From assembly GCF_002918555.1 (NCBI RefSeq), contig NZ_PQMB01000001.1:248087-312086 (forward strand): a DNA stretch of 64,000 nt, given 5' to 3'. The DNA is from Citrobacter amalonaticus. Its GTDB lineage: Bacteria > Pseudomonadota > Gammaproteobacteria > Enterobacterales > Enterobacteriaceae. The first letter of the stretch is position 1. Each line of letters opens with the position of its first letter. The translations under genes and the position numbers were made by a program. This document shows positions 11,085 through 18,968 of the stretch, piece by piece. Below the pieces are notes generated by a model. It did not search any database, was not told the origin of the DNA, and saw nothing but the letters and a program-made list of their open reading frames with translations.

Positions 11085-11335
11085 TCTATATTCTCCTGAA
11101 TGCGATGCGGGTACTCCCGCCGTGAGTCAATGACGTTCAGGTAACATTACTACTTAACAAACATACTTTCAAATTAATTGAAAAATGGTTTTAAAAAATT
11201 GAGATAGCTTCACACTTTTACCGAATGGCCACGCGTCGTTGTGATTAATCAGCGTGGATCTGTAACCTATTCAGGCTATTGAGTATCTGCTACATCCATT
11301 AAGATAATCCATCACCGAACTTGCAGAGCGATATC

Positions 11336-11671
11336 ATGAAGACCTTATTCCTTACCCTCTCACTGATGCTCCTGACAGGATGCAGCGTCACGCGGCAGGC
11401 TCAGGTTAGCGACGTCGACACCGCGAATGGGGTTGTCCGTCTCAGTTATGGCCAGGCTATATTGCAAAACGCGCATACGGACGGCTATCTCGCCCAGGGC
11501 ACCGCAAATCGTGAATGTCAGCAGCAGGGCTATGCCACAGCCATCAGATTCGGTCAGCCAGTCGAGACCTGCAGCGTTTTCGCGGGTTCACTATGCCTGA
11601 ACACTAATATCACGATTTCTTACCAATGCCAGGGTGTGGCGGTCGTGCAAAGCGCTTCCTACTCTTATTAA
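11336..11671 (+). CDS. yecR: YecR-family lipoprotein
   Basis: A 111-residue lipoprotein: signal peptide MKTLFLTLSLMLLTG with the lipobox ending at C16, then a small cysteine-containing domain (C50, C68, C76 and C86 approximately). E. coli yecR belongs to the FlhDC flagellar regulon, but its role is unknown. Start 11336 is chosen because it gives a proper signal peptide. The 240-base gap upstream (11085-11335) should hold its promoter; I could not place an FlhDC box with confidence. Confidence 0.82.
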   Translation: MKTLFLTLSLMLLTGCSVTRQAQVSDVDTANGVVRLSYGQAILQNAHTDGYLAQGTANRECQQQGYATAIRFGQPVETCSVFAGSLCLNTNITISYQCQGVAVVQSASYSY

Positions 11672-11846
11672 TTCTCCAGGCCAGCTATTACGACTGGCCT
11701 GAAATTCACGACAATAGCGTTAATGCGTTTTATTCCCATTCGTATTTTTAATAATTAAATTTATTATTTTACCTTTTGCAAATAATTAAATAACAAATTA
11801 TAGTGGCGCCACAACAACATATCACCAACGTTCGTGGAGCAGAACC

Positions 11847-12344
11847 ATGCTGAAAACAGAAATGATTGATAAATTGAATGAGCAAATGAATCTGGAATTA
11901 TATTCTTCTCTGCTCTACCAACAGATGAGCGCGTGGTGCAGCTATCATAGTTTTGAAGGGGCGGCAGCATTCCTGCGCCGTCACGCACAGGAAGAGATGA
12001 CGCACATGCAGCGCCTGTTCGATTATCTGACCGACACGGGCAGTCTGCCACGCATTAATAACGTTGCCTCTCCATTTGCAGAATATGATTCTCTGGATGC
12101 GTTATTCCGTGAAACCTATAAACACGAGCAGTTAATTACCCAGAAAATTAACGAACTGGCCCACGCAGCAATGACCAGCCAGGATTATCCAACCTTTAAT
12201 TTCCTGCAGTGGTATGTTGCGGAACAGCACGAAGAAGAGAAATTATTTAAATCTGTCATTGATAAATTAACGCTGGCAGGGAAAAGCGGTGAAGGTCTGT
12301 ACTTCATCGATAAAGAGCTGTCGACTCTTGATACGCAAAATTAA
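11847..12344 (+). CDS. ftnA: Bacterial ferritin FtnA
   Basis: The main iron-storage ferritin, 165 residues, forming a 24-subunit shell. Ferroxidase ligands are all present: E17, E49, E50 and H53 in the first half and E94, E126/Q127 and E130 in the second, by the E. coli numbering that this protein shares. This contrasts with FtnB in the same window. GTGGAG precedes the ATG. A strong terminator follows directly. Confidence 0.97.
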   Translation: MLKTEMIDKLNEQMNLELYSSLLYQQMSAWCSYHSFEGAAAFLRRHAQEEMTHMQRLFDYLTDTGSLPRINNVASPFAEYDSLDALFRETYKHEQLITQKINELAHAAMTSQDYPTFNFLQWYVAEQHEEEKLFKSVIDKLTLAGKSGEGLYFIDKELSTLDTQN

Positions 12345-12350
12345 TTTCAA

Positions 12351-12376
12351 ACGGTGAGGCTTGCCCTCACCGTTTT
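12351..12376 (+). terminator. ftnA terminator
   Basis: Perfect 9-bp stem (ACGGTGAGG with CCTCACCGT), five-base loop and a TTTT tail, starting six bases after the ftnA stop. It lies just before the convergent yecH stop. Confidence 0.88.
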
Positions 12377-12377
12377 C

Positions 12378-12617
12378 TTAATGACGGCAGATCTTGCTTT
12401 CATGTGTAGAAAATCCGTCATCCTGCGCAATAAACTTCCCTTTTGCCGCCAGAAAAGCCACCAGCTCTCCGGCTGTCATATCCGACGCCGAGCAGGTATG
12501 AAAACGCGTCTCTTCACCAAAGCGCGCTTTAATCGCCGCCTCCAGGCTGGCCTTAGAATACTTTTCGCCAGACTCAATCATCATCTTCAGTACGTTATGA
12601 CCGTGGACAGATTCCAT
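12378..12617 (-). CDS. yecH: YecH-family putative metal-binding protein
   Basis: A 79-residue DUF2492 protein close to E. coli YecH, with a conserved HTCS (C42) and a C-terminal CRH that could bind metal together with N-terminal histidines (VHGHNV). Function is unknown; the placement next to ftnA suggests but does not prove a metal link. A strong GAGGAGGAACG ribosome site precedes the ATG at 12617. Confidence 0.9.
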   Translation of the reverse strand: MESVHGHNVLKMMIESGEKYSKASLEAAIKARFGEETRFHTCSASDMTAGELVAFLAAKGKFIAQDDGFSTHESKICRH

Positions 12618-12712
12618 CGTTCCTCCTCAATAAAGTTCATAGCCTAATGCGAAGAGGTGAACGCTGCTTTGCGCTAACGCAGGTAACTGCTATACCTCAC
12701 CTTCACTAAACT

Positions 12713-12753
12713 CGTAAAGATAAATATACAAGCATTGTAACGGTCATTTGACG
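12713..12753 (+). promoter_or_regulatory. Two TyrR boxes upstream of tyrP
   Basis: Box 1 at 12713-12730 is CGTAAA-N6-TATACA, two mismatches from TGTAAA-N6-TTTACA. Box 2 at 12736-12753 is TGTAACGGTCATTTGACG, close to the E. coli tyrP weak box. They are spaced 23 bases centre to centre. In E. coli this pair lets TyrR repress tyrP with tyrosine and activate it with phenylalanine. Confidence 0.75.
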
Positions 12754-12821
12754 AAAATAGCGTAATGCCTTAACCTGCGCCGCAGATATAACCTTTGAAT
12801 ATCTCTGGGGCAGTAGAAAGC

Positions 12822-14033
12822 GTGAAAAACAGAACTCTGGGAAGTGTTTTTATCGTGGCGGGAACCACTATTGGCGCAGGTATGCTGGCAATGCCGCTTG
12901 CTGCCGCCGGTGTCGGATTTAGCGTTACGTTAACGTTGCTGATTGGGCTGTGGGGGTTGATGTGCTATACCGCACTGCTGCTTCTGGAAGTGTATCAACA
13001 CGTTCCGGCGGATACCGGACTGGGCACACTGGCAAGACGTTATCTTGGACGATACGGGCAGTGGGCGACCGGCTTTAGCATGATGTTTTTGATGTACGCC
13101 CTGACGGCTGCCTACATCAGCGGCGCTGGCGAGCTACTCGCCTCCAGCATCAGTGACTGGACCGGCACAAACATGTCACCCACAATGGGGGTTCTGCTGT
13201 TCACTATTGTTGCCGGCGGCGTGGTTTGCACAGGAACTTCGCTGGTCGATCTCTTTAACCGCTTTTTGTTCAGTGCAAAAATCATTTTTCTGGTGGTTAT
13301 GCTGGCATTGCTAATGCCACACATTCACAAAGTTAATCTGCTCACCCTTCCGCTGCAACAAGGGCTGGCGCTTTCCGCGATCCCAGTGATTTTTACCTCT
13401 TTTGGTTTTCACGGCAGCGTTCCCAGCATCGTCAGCTATATGAGTGGTGATATTCGCAAGCTGCGCCGGGTATTCATCACTGGCAGCGCGATCCCCCTGG
13501 TGGCCTATATTTTCTGGCAGTTGGCAACGCTTGGCAGCATCAACTCAACGACCTTTATGGGACTTCTGGCCAACCATGCCGGATTAAACGGTCTGCTACA
13601 GGCGCTGCGGGAAGTTGTCGCCTCGCCGCACGTGGAGCTGGCCGTGCATCTGTTTGCCGATCTGGCACTGGCAACATCATTTCTCGGTGTTGCGCTGGGA
13701 CTTTTTGATTACCTGGCAGATCTTTTCCAGCGCCGCAATACGGCCTCGGGACGTCTGCAAACCGGCGCAATTACCTTTCTGCCTCCGCTGACCTTCGCCC
13801 TCTTCTATCCGCGCGGTTTTGTGATGGCATTAGGTTATGCAGGCGTCGCGCTGGCGGTTCTGGCGCTGCTTATTCCTTCGCTGCTGGCCTGGCAAAGCCG
13901 TAAACACAACCCGCAGAGTGCGTATCGTGTCGTGGGCGGCGCTCCGGCATTAGCGCTGGTATTCCTGTGCGGGATTGTGGTGATCGGCGTTCAATTCTTT
14001 ATTGCCGCCGGACTGCTGCCCGAAGTGGGTTAA
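12822..14033 (+). CDS. tyrP: Tyrosine-specific permease
   Basis: Inner-membrane proton-coupled tyrosine importer of the hydroxy/aromatic amino-acid permease family; 403 residues with about 11 helices. The first helix has the family motif [12 protein letters not shown]. The start is a GTG at 12822 (VKNRTLGSV), which gives the E. coli length exactly; an upstream in-frame ATG at 12795 adds nine unconserved residues. Two TyrR boxes lie 70-110 bases upstream. Confidence 0.95.
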   Translation: MKNRTLGSVFIVAGTTIGAGMLAMPLAAAGVGFSVTLTLLIGLWGLMCYTALLLLEVYQHVPADTGLGTLARRYLGRYGQWATGFSMMFLMYALTAAYISGAGELLASSISDWTGTNMSPTMGVLLFTIVAGGVVCTGTSLVDLFNRFLFSAKIIFLVVMLALLMPHIHKVNLLTLPLQQGLALSAIPVIFTSFGFHGSVPSIVSYMSGDIRKLRRVFITGSAIPLVAYIFWQLATLGSINSTTFMGLLANHAGLNGLLQALREVVASPHVELAVHLFADLALATSFLGVALGLFDYLADLFQRRNTASGRLQTGAITFLPPLTFALFYPRGFVMALGYAGVALAVLALLIPSLLAWQSRKHNPQSAYRVVGGAPALALVFLCGIVVIGVQFFIAAGLLPEVG

Positions 14034-14040
14034 AAAGAAC

Positions 14041-14066
14041 AAAGGGGCTTAACGCCCCTTTCTTTT
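14041..14066. terminator. Shared terminator of tyrP and yecA
   Basis: Perfect 8-bp stem (AAAGGGGC with GCCCCTTT), five-base loop, followed by CTTTT on the plus strand and preceded by an A-rich tract, so it can work in both directions between the convergent genes. Confidence 0.85.
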
Positions 14067-14730
14067 AGTGCAGGCAGCACTGCTTAAATTTCTTACCGCT
14101 TCCGCACGGGCAGGGATCGTTACGTCCGACCTTCACGTCGGCTTTTACCGGCATTTGTACCGGTGTCTCCTGCGGATGCGCCATCCAGTAAGCATGTAAA
14201 TCCAGCGCCGCAAGACGAATTGCCTCCACGCTCTGTTCAAACTCTTCCGGAGACAGTTTTTCAACGATCTCAAAGTTTTCTTCAGTGCCGTGCAGAGCGA
14301 TGACATCCAGCGCTGGCCGTAGCGTATCCGGCAGCGCGGACCAGTCAGAAAGCGCCACGCCGCGCATGTAGCCAAAACACCACTCTTCGACGATGGTCAG
14401 TTCATGTCCATCGATATCACGCAACCCAAACAACGGTTCAAACTGTTCAGGAAAATCATTGAGCCGGTCGGCGGTGTCGGCCATATGCTGAAACGCAAGG
14501 TTCATAAAGCGCGTCATCTCCTTCTCAGAAGACCAGCGAGGAACGTGCTGCGCCCCACCCCAAACGGCCACCAGCCACTGCTCTGGCTCAATTTCACGCG
14601 GAGAACTCAGTACCGCTGTCAGCAGCCCATCCAGCTCCGACACATCCAGAATTGCATGATCGGTGTTGTACTTGGTCAGCACATCATCCAGCCATTCCAG
14701 TTCGCTTTCGTTTAACGGTCCCGTTTTCAT
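14065..14730 (-). CDS. yecA: YecA: UPF0149 protein with SEC-C zinc motif
   Basis: A 221-residue cytoplasmic protein. Residues 1-175 are the UPF0149 (YgfB-like) helical domain, and residues 202-219 are a SEC-C motif with C207, C209, C218 and C219 for zinc, as in SecA. E. coli YecA (AscA) binds ribosomes and SecB-type substrates through such a motif. Start 14730 ([10 protein letters not shown]) matches E. coli; the frame runs 46 codons further into the att repeat without similarity. Confidence 0.93.
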   Translation of the reverse strand: MKTGPLNESELEWLDDVLTKYNTDHAILDVSELDGLLTAVLSSPREIEPEQWLVAVWGGAQHVPRWSSEKEMTRFMNLAFQHMADTADRLNDFPEQFEPLFGLRDIDGHELTIVEEWCFGYMRGVALSDWSALPDTLRPALDVIALHGTEENFEIVEKLSPEEFEQSVEAIRLAALDLHAYWMAHPQETPVQMPVKADVKVGRNDPCPCGSGKKFKQCCLH

Positions 14731-14857
14731 TTCGCTCTTCCTCAGTGAACACCCACTATCGTTGACCATCTTACATGGTGAATGGGGTGACGGATACTTC
14801 CGGGGGGATGAGCAGTTCACAAAACCACTCAATTGAAATATCAGAAATAACAGGCAC

Positions 14858-14881
14858 AAAAAAACCACCCGTAGGTGGTTT
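14858..14881 (-). terminator. Duplicated leuZ terminator at attL
   Basis: Stem AAACCACC/GGTGGTTT with CGTA loop and a seven-T tail on the minus strand, copied with the att repeat. It would stop transcripts from the element from running into yecA. Confidence 0.85.
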
Positions 14882-14922
14882 CACGACACTGCTTATTGCT
14901 TTGATTATTCTTGTCTTTCCCA

Positions 14923-14978
14923 TGGTACCCGGAGCGGGACTTGAACCCGCACAGCGCGAACGCCGAGGGATTTTAAAT
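14923..14978 (-). pseudogene. tRNA-Leu 3' remnant left by integration
   Basis: The last 56 nt of leuZ (anticodon loop onward: variable arm, T arm, CCA). The 5' half is missing; past 14978 the sequence departs from the tRNA. It is not a working tRNA; the complete copy is at 40330-40416. Confidence 0.93.
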
Positions 14979-15163
14979 TCTACGCAGGATCAATGAGTTA
15001 CATAGCAGTGCATTGCGAAACTTTGCTGTAATTGTTTACTCATTTTACTGTAATTGGCAGTAAATAGATAGACTTGGATAACTTTGAGGACAGAATCTGC
15101 ACAGGTAAGTCCCCCTCTCACGGAGGCCTACCTGTCCTTTGCTATATCTATATGGCTGCAAAG
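14979..15163. other. Element left-end non-coding region
   Basis: 185 bases inside attL without a gene. CTGTAATTG occurs twice in the same orientation at 15026-15034 and 15048-15056, 22 bases apart, a spacing like integrase arm-type or excisionase sites. A hairpin (ACAGGTA with TACCTGT, 15101-15135) lies just downstream of the Mrr-like gene stop and may end the leftward restriction operon. Both assignments are inference. Confidence 0.4.
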
Positions 15164-16345
15164 TTACGAGTTTGACTGGAAATCTTCAATTATCTTCTGA
15201 TTGTAATCATCCAGATACTTTTGCAGTTCATCCCTGTCGATCAAACGTACCAAGGCTGATTCAGCTAATTCTTTGGCAGAGCGTGTGAAGTAGGAATTAG
15301 TCACTACCATCGCCTCATCACAACCATAGAACGTTTTAGCCGAGATCACCTGCTGCACCGCCGAGTTACCTACAGAACCAGAATAATTTTTCGCCTGAAT
15401 AACCATATCCTTACCAAATCGAGTGACGAAAAGATCTGCACCCTGATCTTGCGTTCTCTTGGTTTCTTTGACGTCATAACCCATAGTCTGGAATATTTCC
15501 ACAAGGAAATCTTCGAACTGGAAACCATCCATTGCATCAACTAAATACATGGTGACGAATTTATTAGGGTTAAAATGCTCAAGGCGTGTAGCTAATCTAT
15601 CAACCAGAATATCAAAATAAATACGTTCGCACACTGCCAAGTATTTTTTAACTTCCTCAAATAAAACCAAAGGGACACCAGGCGTGGCCTCTGCTTTTTC
15701 ATTGAATTCTACTGATGAGAACTCTATATTATTACTCCATATATAGAATAGAAATAATGAAAGATCTGCCCGAAAAGTGGTGCCCGCTTCCTCAATCCAT
15801 GACTTCAAGGATTCAGTAAGTGTAGATTTAATATGCCGTTTAACTTCCTTAGCGAAACCATAATAAAGAGCGTTAAATGACGTGGTAAGGAGTAATTTAT
15901 CTAATAGCTCAGGTAACTCCTCAAGCTCATTGAACCCTTTTCTGACCAACACCTCACGGAAAAGTTGTAATTCGGAGTATGTGCCATTATCTGTTGAGAA
16001 ATCTGCTTCAGATTTATTATTATGTGAGAATCTGGAAGTGTAAATGAAGTTAGTAAAATATGGATCTTTTAAATTGGAGTATTTTTCGAGAACATTTTCA
16101 AGCAATTGATTAAGCTGAGTTTGTTCTTTCTTTTTCCCAAATAGATCTTTAAGAACACCCTTTGAACGATACTGAAATTCGGGATAAAACGATGGATTCA
16201 ATGGTGTCATACGTTGTATATCTATTGCTTGTGAGGTCGATGATGCTGAACCCCATGCAGACGTTTTTACAGGCGAAACTCCACTACACCATGGACAATT
16301 AATCTCAAAAGTCGTTCTACTGCAAGTATCACACTGATAAATCAT
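15164..16345 (-). CDS. Mrr-like type IV restriction endonuclease with zinc ribbon
   Basis: A 393-residue protein. The N-terminus has a four-cysteine zinc ribbon (C5, C8, C17, C20). Residues 100-265 are an unassigned helical region. Residues 275-370 form an Mrr_cat PD-(D/E)XK nuclease: GFQFEDFL, then GYDVKETKRTQDQGADLF with catalytic D304, then QAKNYSG with Q317-x-K319, the Q-x-K variant seen in Mrr enzymes. Mrr proteins cut modified DNA; substrate here is unknown. AAGGAG lies eight bases before ATG 16345. It is the last gene of a leftward restriction block next to attL, a position where pipolins often carry such enzymes. Confidence 0.82.
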   Translation of the reverse strand: MIYQCDTCSRTTFEINCPWCSGVSPVKTSAWGSASSTSQAIDIQRMTPLNPSFYPEFQYRSKGVLKDLFGKKKEQTQLNQLLENVLEKYSNLKDPYFTNFIYTSRFSHNNKSEADFSTDNGTYSELQLFREVLVRKGFNELEELPELLDKLLLTTSFNALYYGFAKEVKRHIKSTLTESLKSWIEEAGTTFRADLSLFLFYIWSNNIEFSSVEFNEKAEATPGVPLVLFEEVKKYLAVCERIYFDILVDRLATRLEHFNPNKFVTMYLVDAMDGFQFEDFLVEIFQTMGYDVKETKRTQDQGADLFVTRFGKDMVIQAKNYSGSVGNSAVQQVISAKTFYGCDEAMVVTNSYFTRSAKELAESALVRLIDRDELQKYLDDYNQKIIEDFQSNS

Positions 16346-16448
16346 TTGAATATTCTCCTTTTATTCCAATATCTGTCTATTCGGCGCTTCAATTACCAGC
16401 CTAATAATCCACAATTTAAAAAAATCGTCATCACTCAGTCATATTACT

Positions 16449-17576
16449 TTATGTTCTTATTTTTGAGTCCATCCACTTAGTCATATCCTTAAGAAGAACC
16501 AGTGCATCTTTTTTGCTTCTCGTATTCCCCCAAAAACTCAGTTCAAGCACTTTCCCCTTCCCAGTAATTGATACTTCATAGTCCTCAGGGCTAGCTGTTG
16601 GAATGAAATCTCCAGCACTTAAAGCAACTCTTATTTCTTCTTTTAGTGCATTAACTTCAGGGTAATCATCTGAATGTATCCATCCATATACGTAGAACTC
16701 AGCTTCATCTCGTCCATCCTCTGAAGGGCGATAAACTAACGTAATTCCTGTTTTACCTTGCCCCCAGCATCCCGGCATCAGATGAATTGCTTTATAGTAA
16801 CCCTTCCAGTTATTAATACCTGTTGCAATATGAATATCAGGCAATACCTCTGAGACAACCGATTTAGCTTCCTCGGTGATAGCATTTTGGTACATTTCCA
16901 GCAGTTGAACCGATTTTATCAAAGCTGAGAAATTTTCAGTGACAAACTCCACATTTTTATCAGATACCTTATCCATACTAACCTCACTCAATTTTTTAAG
17001 ATGACTTAAAAACTCCTGATAAAAAACAGTCCACTTGCTGAACTCTTGATTCATCATCTCCAACCCCAGACGTCGAATGGCGGTTTCCAGCAGCAGTGAA
17101 TAATTGATCAGTTGCCAACCGTCTACGCCTTTAGCACTGTTACCGTCAGGCTTTAATATACAGCGAAATAGATTTTGATTGTTGCCGCCGTAACTATCAA
17201 TGAGACTTACATAGCTGGGAAAAGGATTATATGTATCAGCCAAAACTTTATGCTCAATACCTATGATGAATTCATCATGTCTGATAAGAATATCAAGATA
17301 TTTCCCATCCTCTGTTCTGGCCTCTCTCATTAATTCCAGAGAGGTGAAATCAATTTCATCAACATCGAGGGAATCATCCAGGCAACATAACAATGCTTTT
17401 AGCAACCATGGCGGCACCATTTTCTGGGCTCCCATAAACAAAGCCATCAAATCCGTTGTTGGGTTTTCGAGATATCCGGAACCTCCCAATTCAAAAAAAT
17501 TGAATTCAACATCATCCTCAACCGAGATGCCTTTCAGTTGTTCAATAAATTCGATAGCCAACGCTTCAGAATGCAA
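16449..17576 (-). CDS. PD-(D/E)XK nuclease-family protein
   Basis: A 375-residue protein of the PDDEXK_4 type (PF14281 as I recall it). Early motifs are FNFFEL and ENPTTDLMALFM; the catalytic core is D95 in YLDILI and E108-x-K110 in IGIEHKV. The C-terminal half may be a specificity or partner-binding region. Members are usually found beside restriction and defence genes; the true role is unproven. The start is a TTG at 17576 behind a strong AAAGGGAGG. Base composition is AT-richer than the chromosome. Confidence 0.72.
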   Translation of the reverse strand: MHSEALAIEFIEQLKGISVEDDVEFNFFELGGSGYLENPTTDLMALFMGAQKMVPPWLLKALLCCLDDSLDVDEIDFTSLELMREARTEDGKYLDILIRHDEFIIGIEHKVLADTYNPFPSYVSLIDSYGGNNQNLFRCILKPDGNSAKGVDGWQLINYSLLLETAIRRLGLEMMNQEFSKWTVFYQEFLSHLKKLSEVSMDKVSDKNVEFVTENFSALIKSVQLLEMYQNAITEEAKSVVSEVLPDIHIATGINNWKGYYKAIHLMPGCWGQGKTGITLVYRPSEDGRDEAEFYVYGWIHSDDYPEVNALKEEIRVALSAGDFIPTASPEDYEVSITGKGKVLELSFWGNTRSKKDALVLLKDMTKWMDSKIRT

Positions 17577-17679
17577 TTCAACCTCCCTTTAACAATCATG
17601 TTTACTATGCCATTTGTTTGATATTTTAGTTATTGAAAACTGTCACTGTTAATCAATATCCATGCAGAAAACTCAAACA

Positions 17680-18171
17680 TTATTCATTAATCCTCTTGCG
17701 GGCAATATCTATCTCTATCGCCATTTTAATTTCATCTTTCTGGGATTCTATAATCCTGATATCTTTTTCCATACTTTCAATTAAAGCATTAAGTGTTTTT
17801 CTTTTTTCAGGGTCACTTTCATATTTTAACTTTACCTCCGGCTCAATCATTTTCATTCTTATTGCATGAATTTGTTCGTTAAGAGGTTTTGTTTTTTCAT
17901 TTATGATTCTGTTTTTCTCATTGAACCAGTGCATGCCTTCATTAAAACGTTCCAGCCCGACATTTGTATCATTGAGCACCCTGGCTACAACATTTGATAC
18001 TTCTCCTGATTTACTCTTTCTTTTACCGAGAAGTTTCATTAATAATCCAGAAACAACAATCACCGGAATAGCCACATAAGTTAAATAGACACCAACATAG
18101 CTGACAGTTAGTAATGTCAGGACATAAAGAATCAGAGTGGTATAAAAAACATACTTCGATAGCGAATACAT
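17680..18171 (-). CDS. Small membrane protein with coiled coil, unknown function
   Basis: 163 residues. Two hydrophobic segments fill residues 7-45, then a charged helical stretch from about 60 to 160 is rich in Glu, Lys and Ile and looks coiled-coil. I do not recognise the family. It lies in the leftward restriction operon, 41 bases after the metallopeptidase gene, with GGGGAAG before the ATG. A membrane anchor among nucleases could mark an accessory or effector protein; this is only a guess. Confidence 0.6.
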   Translation of the reverse strand: MYSLSKYVFYTTLILYVLTLLTVSYVGVYLTYVAIPVIVVSGLLMKLLGKRKSKSGEVSNVVARVLNDTNVGLERFNEGMHWFNEKNRIINEKTKPLNEQIHAIRMKMIEPEVKLKYESDPEKRKTLNALIESMEKDIRIIESQKDEIKMAIEIDIARKRINE

Positions 18172-18212
18172 AACTTCCCCGGTTAGTTTCTAAATGAAAA
18201 TCAGCCCCAAAA

Positions 18213-18968
18213 TCACATATCCGCCAACAACATCCCAGCCATACCATCCAGTCGCTTCTTAACCTTTTCCCAGCCCGGCATAACCTGCCCCATCAGACGG
18301 TAAAACTCCTCGCTGTGGTTGTGCTCAGCCACATGGCATAACTCATGCAACAAGACATAATCGATGCATTCTGAGGACGCTTTCACCAACCACGGATTTA
18401 AGGTCAGACAGCCTTTTGCAGAACAGTTACCCCATTGCGTTTGCATCGCCCGCAAACGTATCGGCGGACGCTCATTAACCCAAAGGGTCTGCGGTATCAG
18501 TAAATCTAGCCTGCGCTGAAAGACATCTCTGGCACGATCCCGATACCATTCAGCCAGCAATGCTTTAACTTTTTCAGCCGATTTGTGTCTGACAGTCACT
18601 TCCAGACGCCCACGCAACATTTTCACTTGTTGCGGTACATTAGCGTCTTCTGTCACTTTCAACTGATATTGTTTACCGAGATAATAATGACTTTCTCCGC
18701 TGACATACTGACGCGGAACAATGTGCGTCTGTTGCTCCCTGAAATCACGCAGTTGCTGATATATCCAGCGCCCTCGTTTTTTCAGCGCAGACAACACCTC
18801 GCGCTCAGGTGTTTCTGGTGGTACAGAGGCAACAACACGACAGTCCGGATGCACCTTGATGAGCACCCTGCCCTTAACGACCTGACGCGAAACACACTGT
18901 ACGACGATGACCTCATCACCATAGACAATGCGTATTGCTTTCATTGCTGGCGACTCTTTTTCACTCAT
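18213..18968 (-). CDS. YgjP-type M48-like zinc metallopeptidase
   Basis: A 251-residue protein of the YgjP/SprT-like (DUF45, WLM-related) group. The zinc motif HELCH is at residues 208-212 with a further histidine at 216 or 218, preceded by the conserved WGNCS (179-183). Genes of this kind are often linked to type I restriction systems and to pipolins, where they are annotated as metallohydrolases. The ATG overlaps the hsdR stop in an ATGA, so it is translationally coupled to HsdR. Its role in the system is not known. Confidence 0.85.
   Translation of the reverse strand: MSEKESPAMKAIRIVYGDEVIVVQCVSRQVVKGRVLIKVHPDCRVVASVPPETPEREVLSALKKRGRWIYQQLRDFREQQTHIVPRQYVSGESHYYLGKQYQLKVTEDANVPQQVKMLRGRLEVTVRHKSAEKVKALLAEWYRDRARDVFQRRLDLLIPQTLWVNERPPIRLRAMQTQWGNCSAKGCLTLNPWLVKASSECIDYVLLHELCHVAEHNHSEEFYRLMGQVMPGWEKVKKRLDGMAGMLLADM

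Larger units (their letters stand above)
14851..14978. repeat. Left attachment repeat (attL)
   Basis: 128 bases identical to 40258-40385. The repeat covers leuZ from its anticodon loop to its 3' CCA plus 72 bases of downstream flank, including the tRNA terminator. The bases just outside differ on both sides (A/T on the left, T/C on the right), which defines the limits. Confidence 0.95.

Noticed and set aside
14923-14978. tRNA-Leu at the left end
   Set aside because: Only the 3' 56 nt are present; the acceptor 5' strand and D arm are missing. Listed as a remnant instead.
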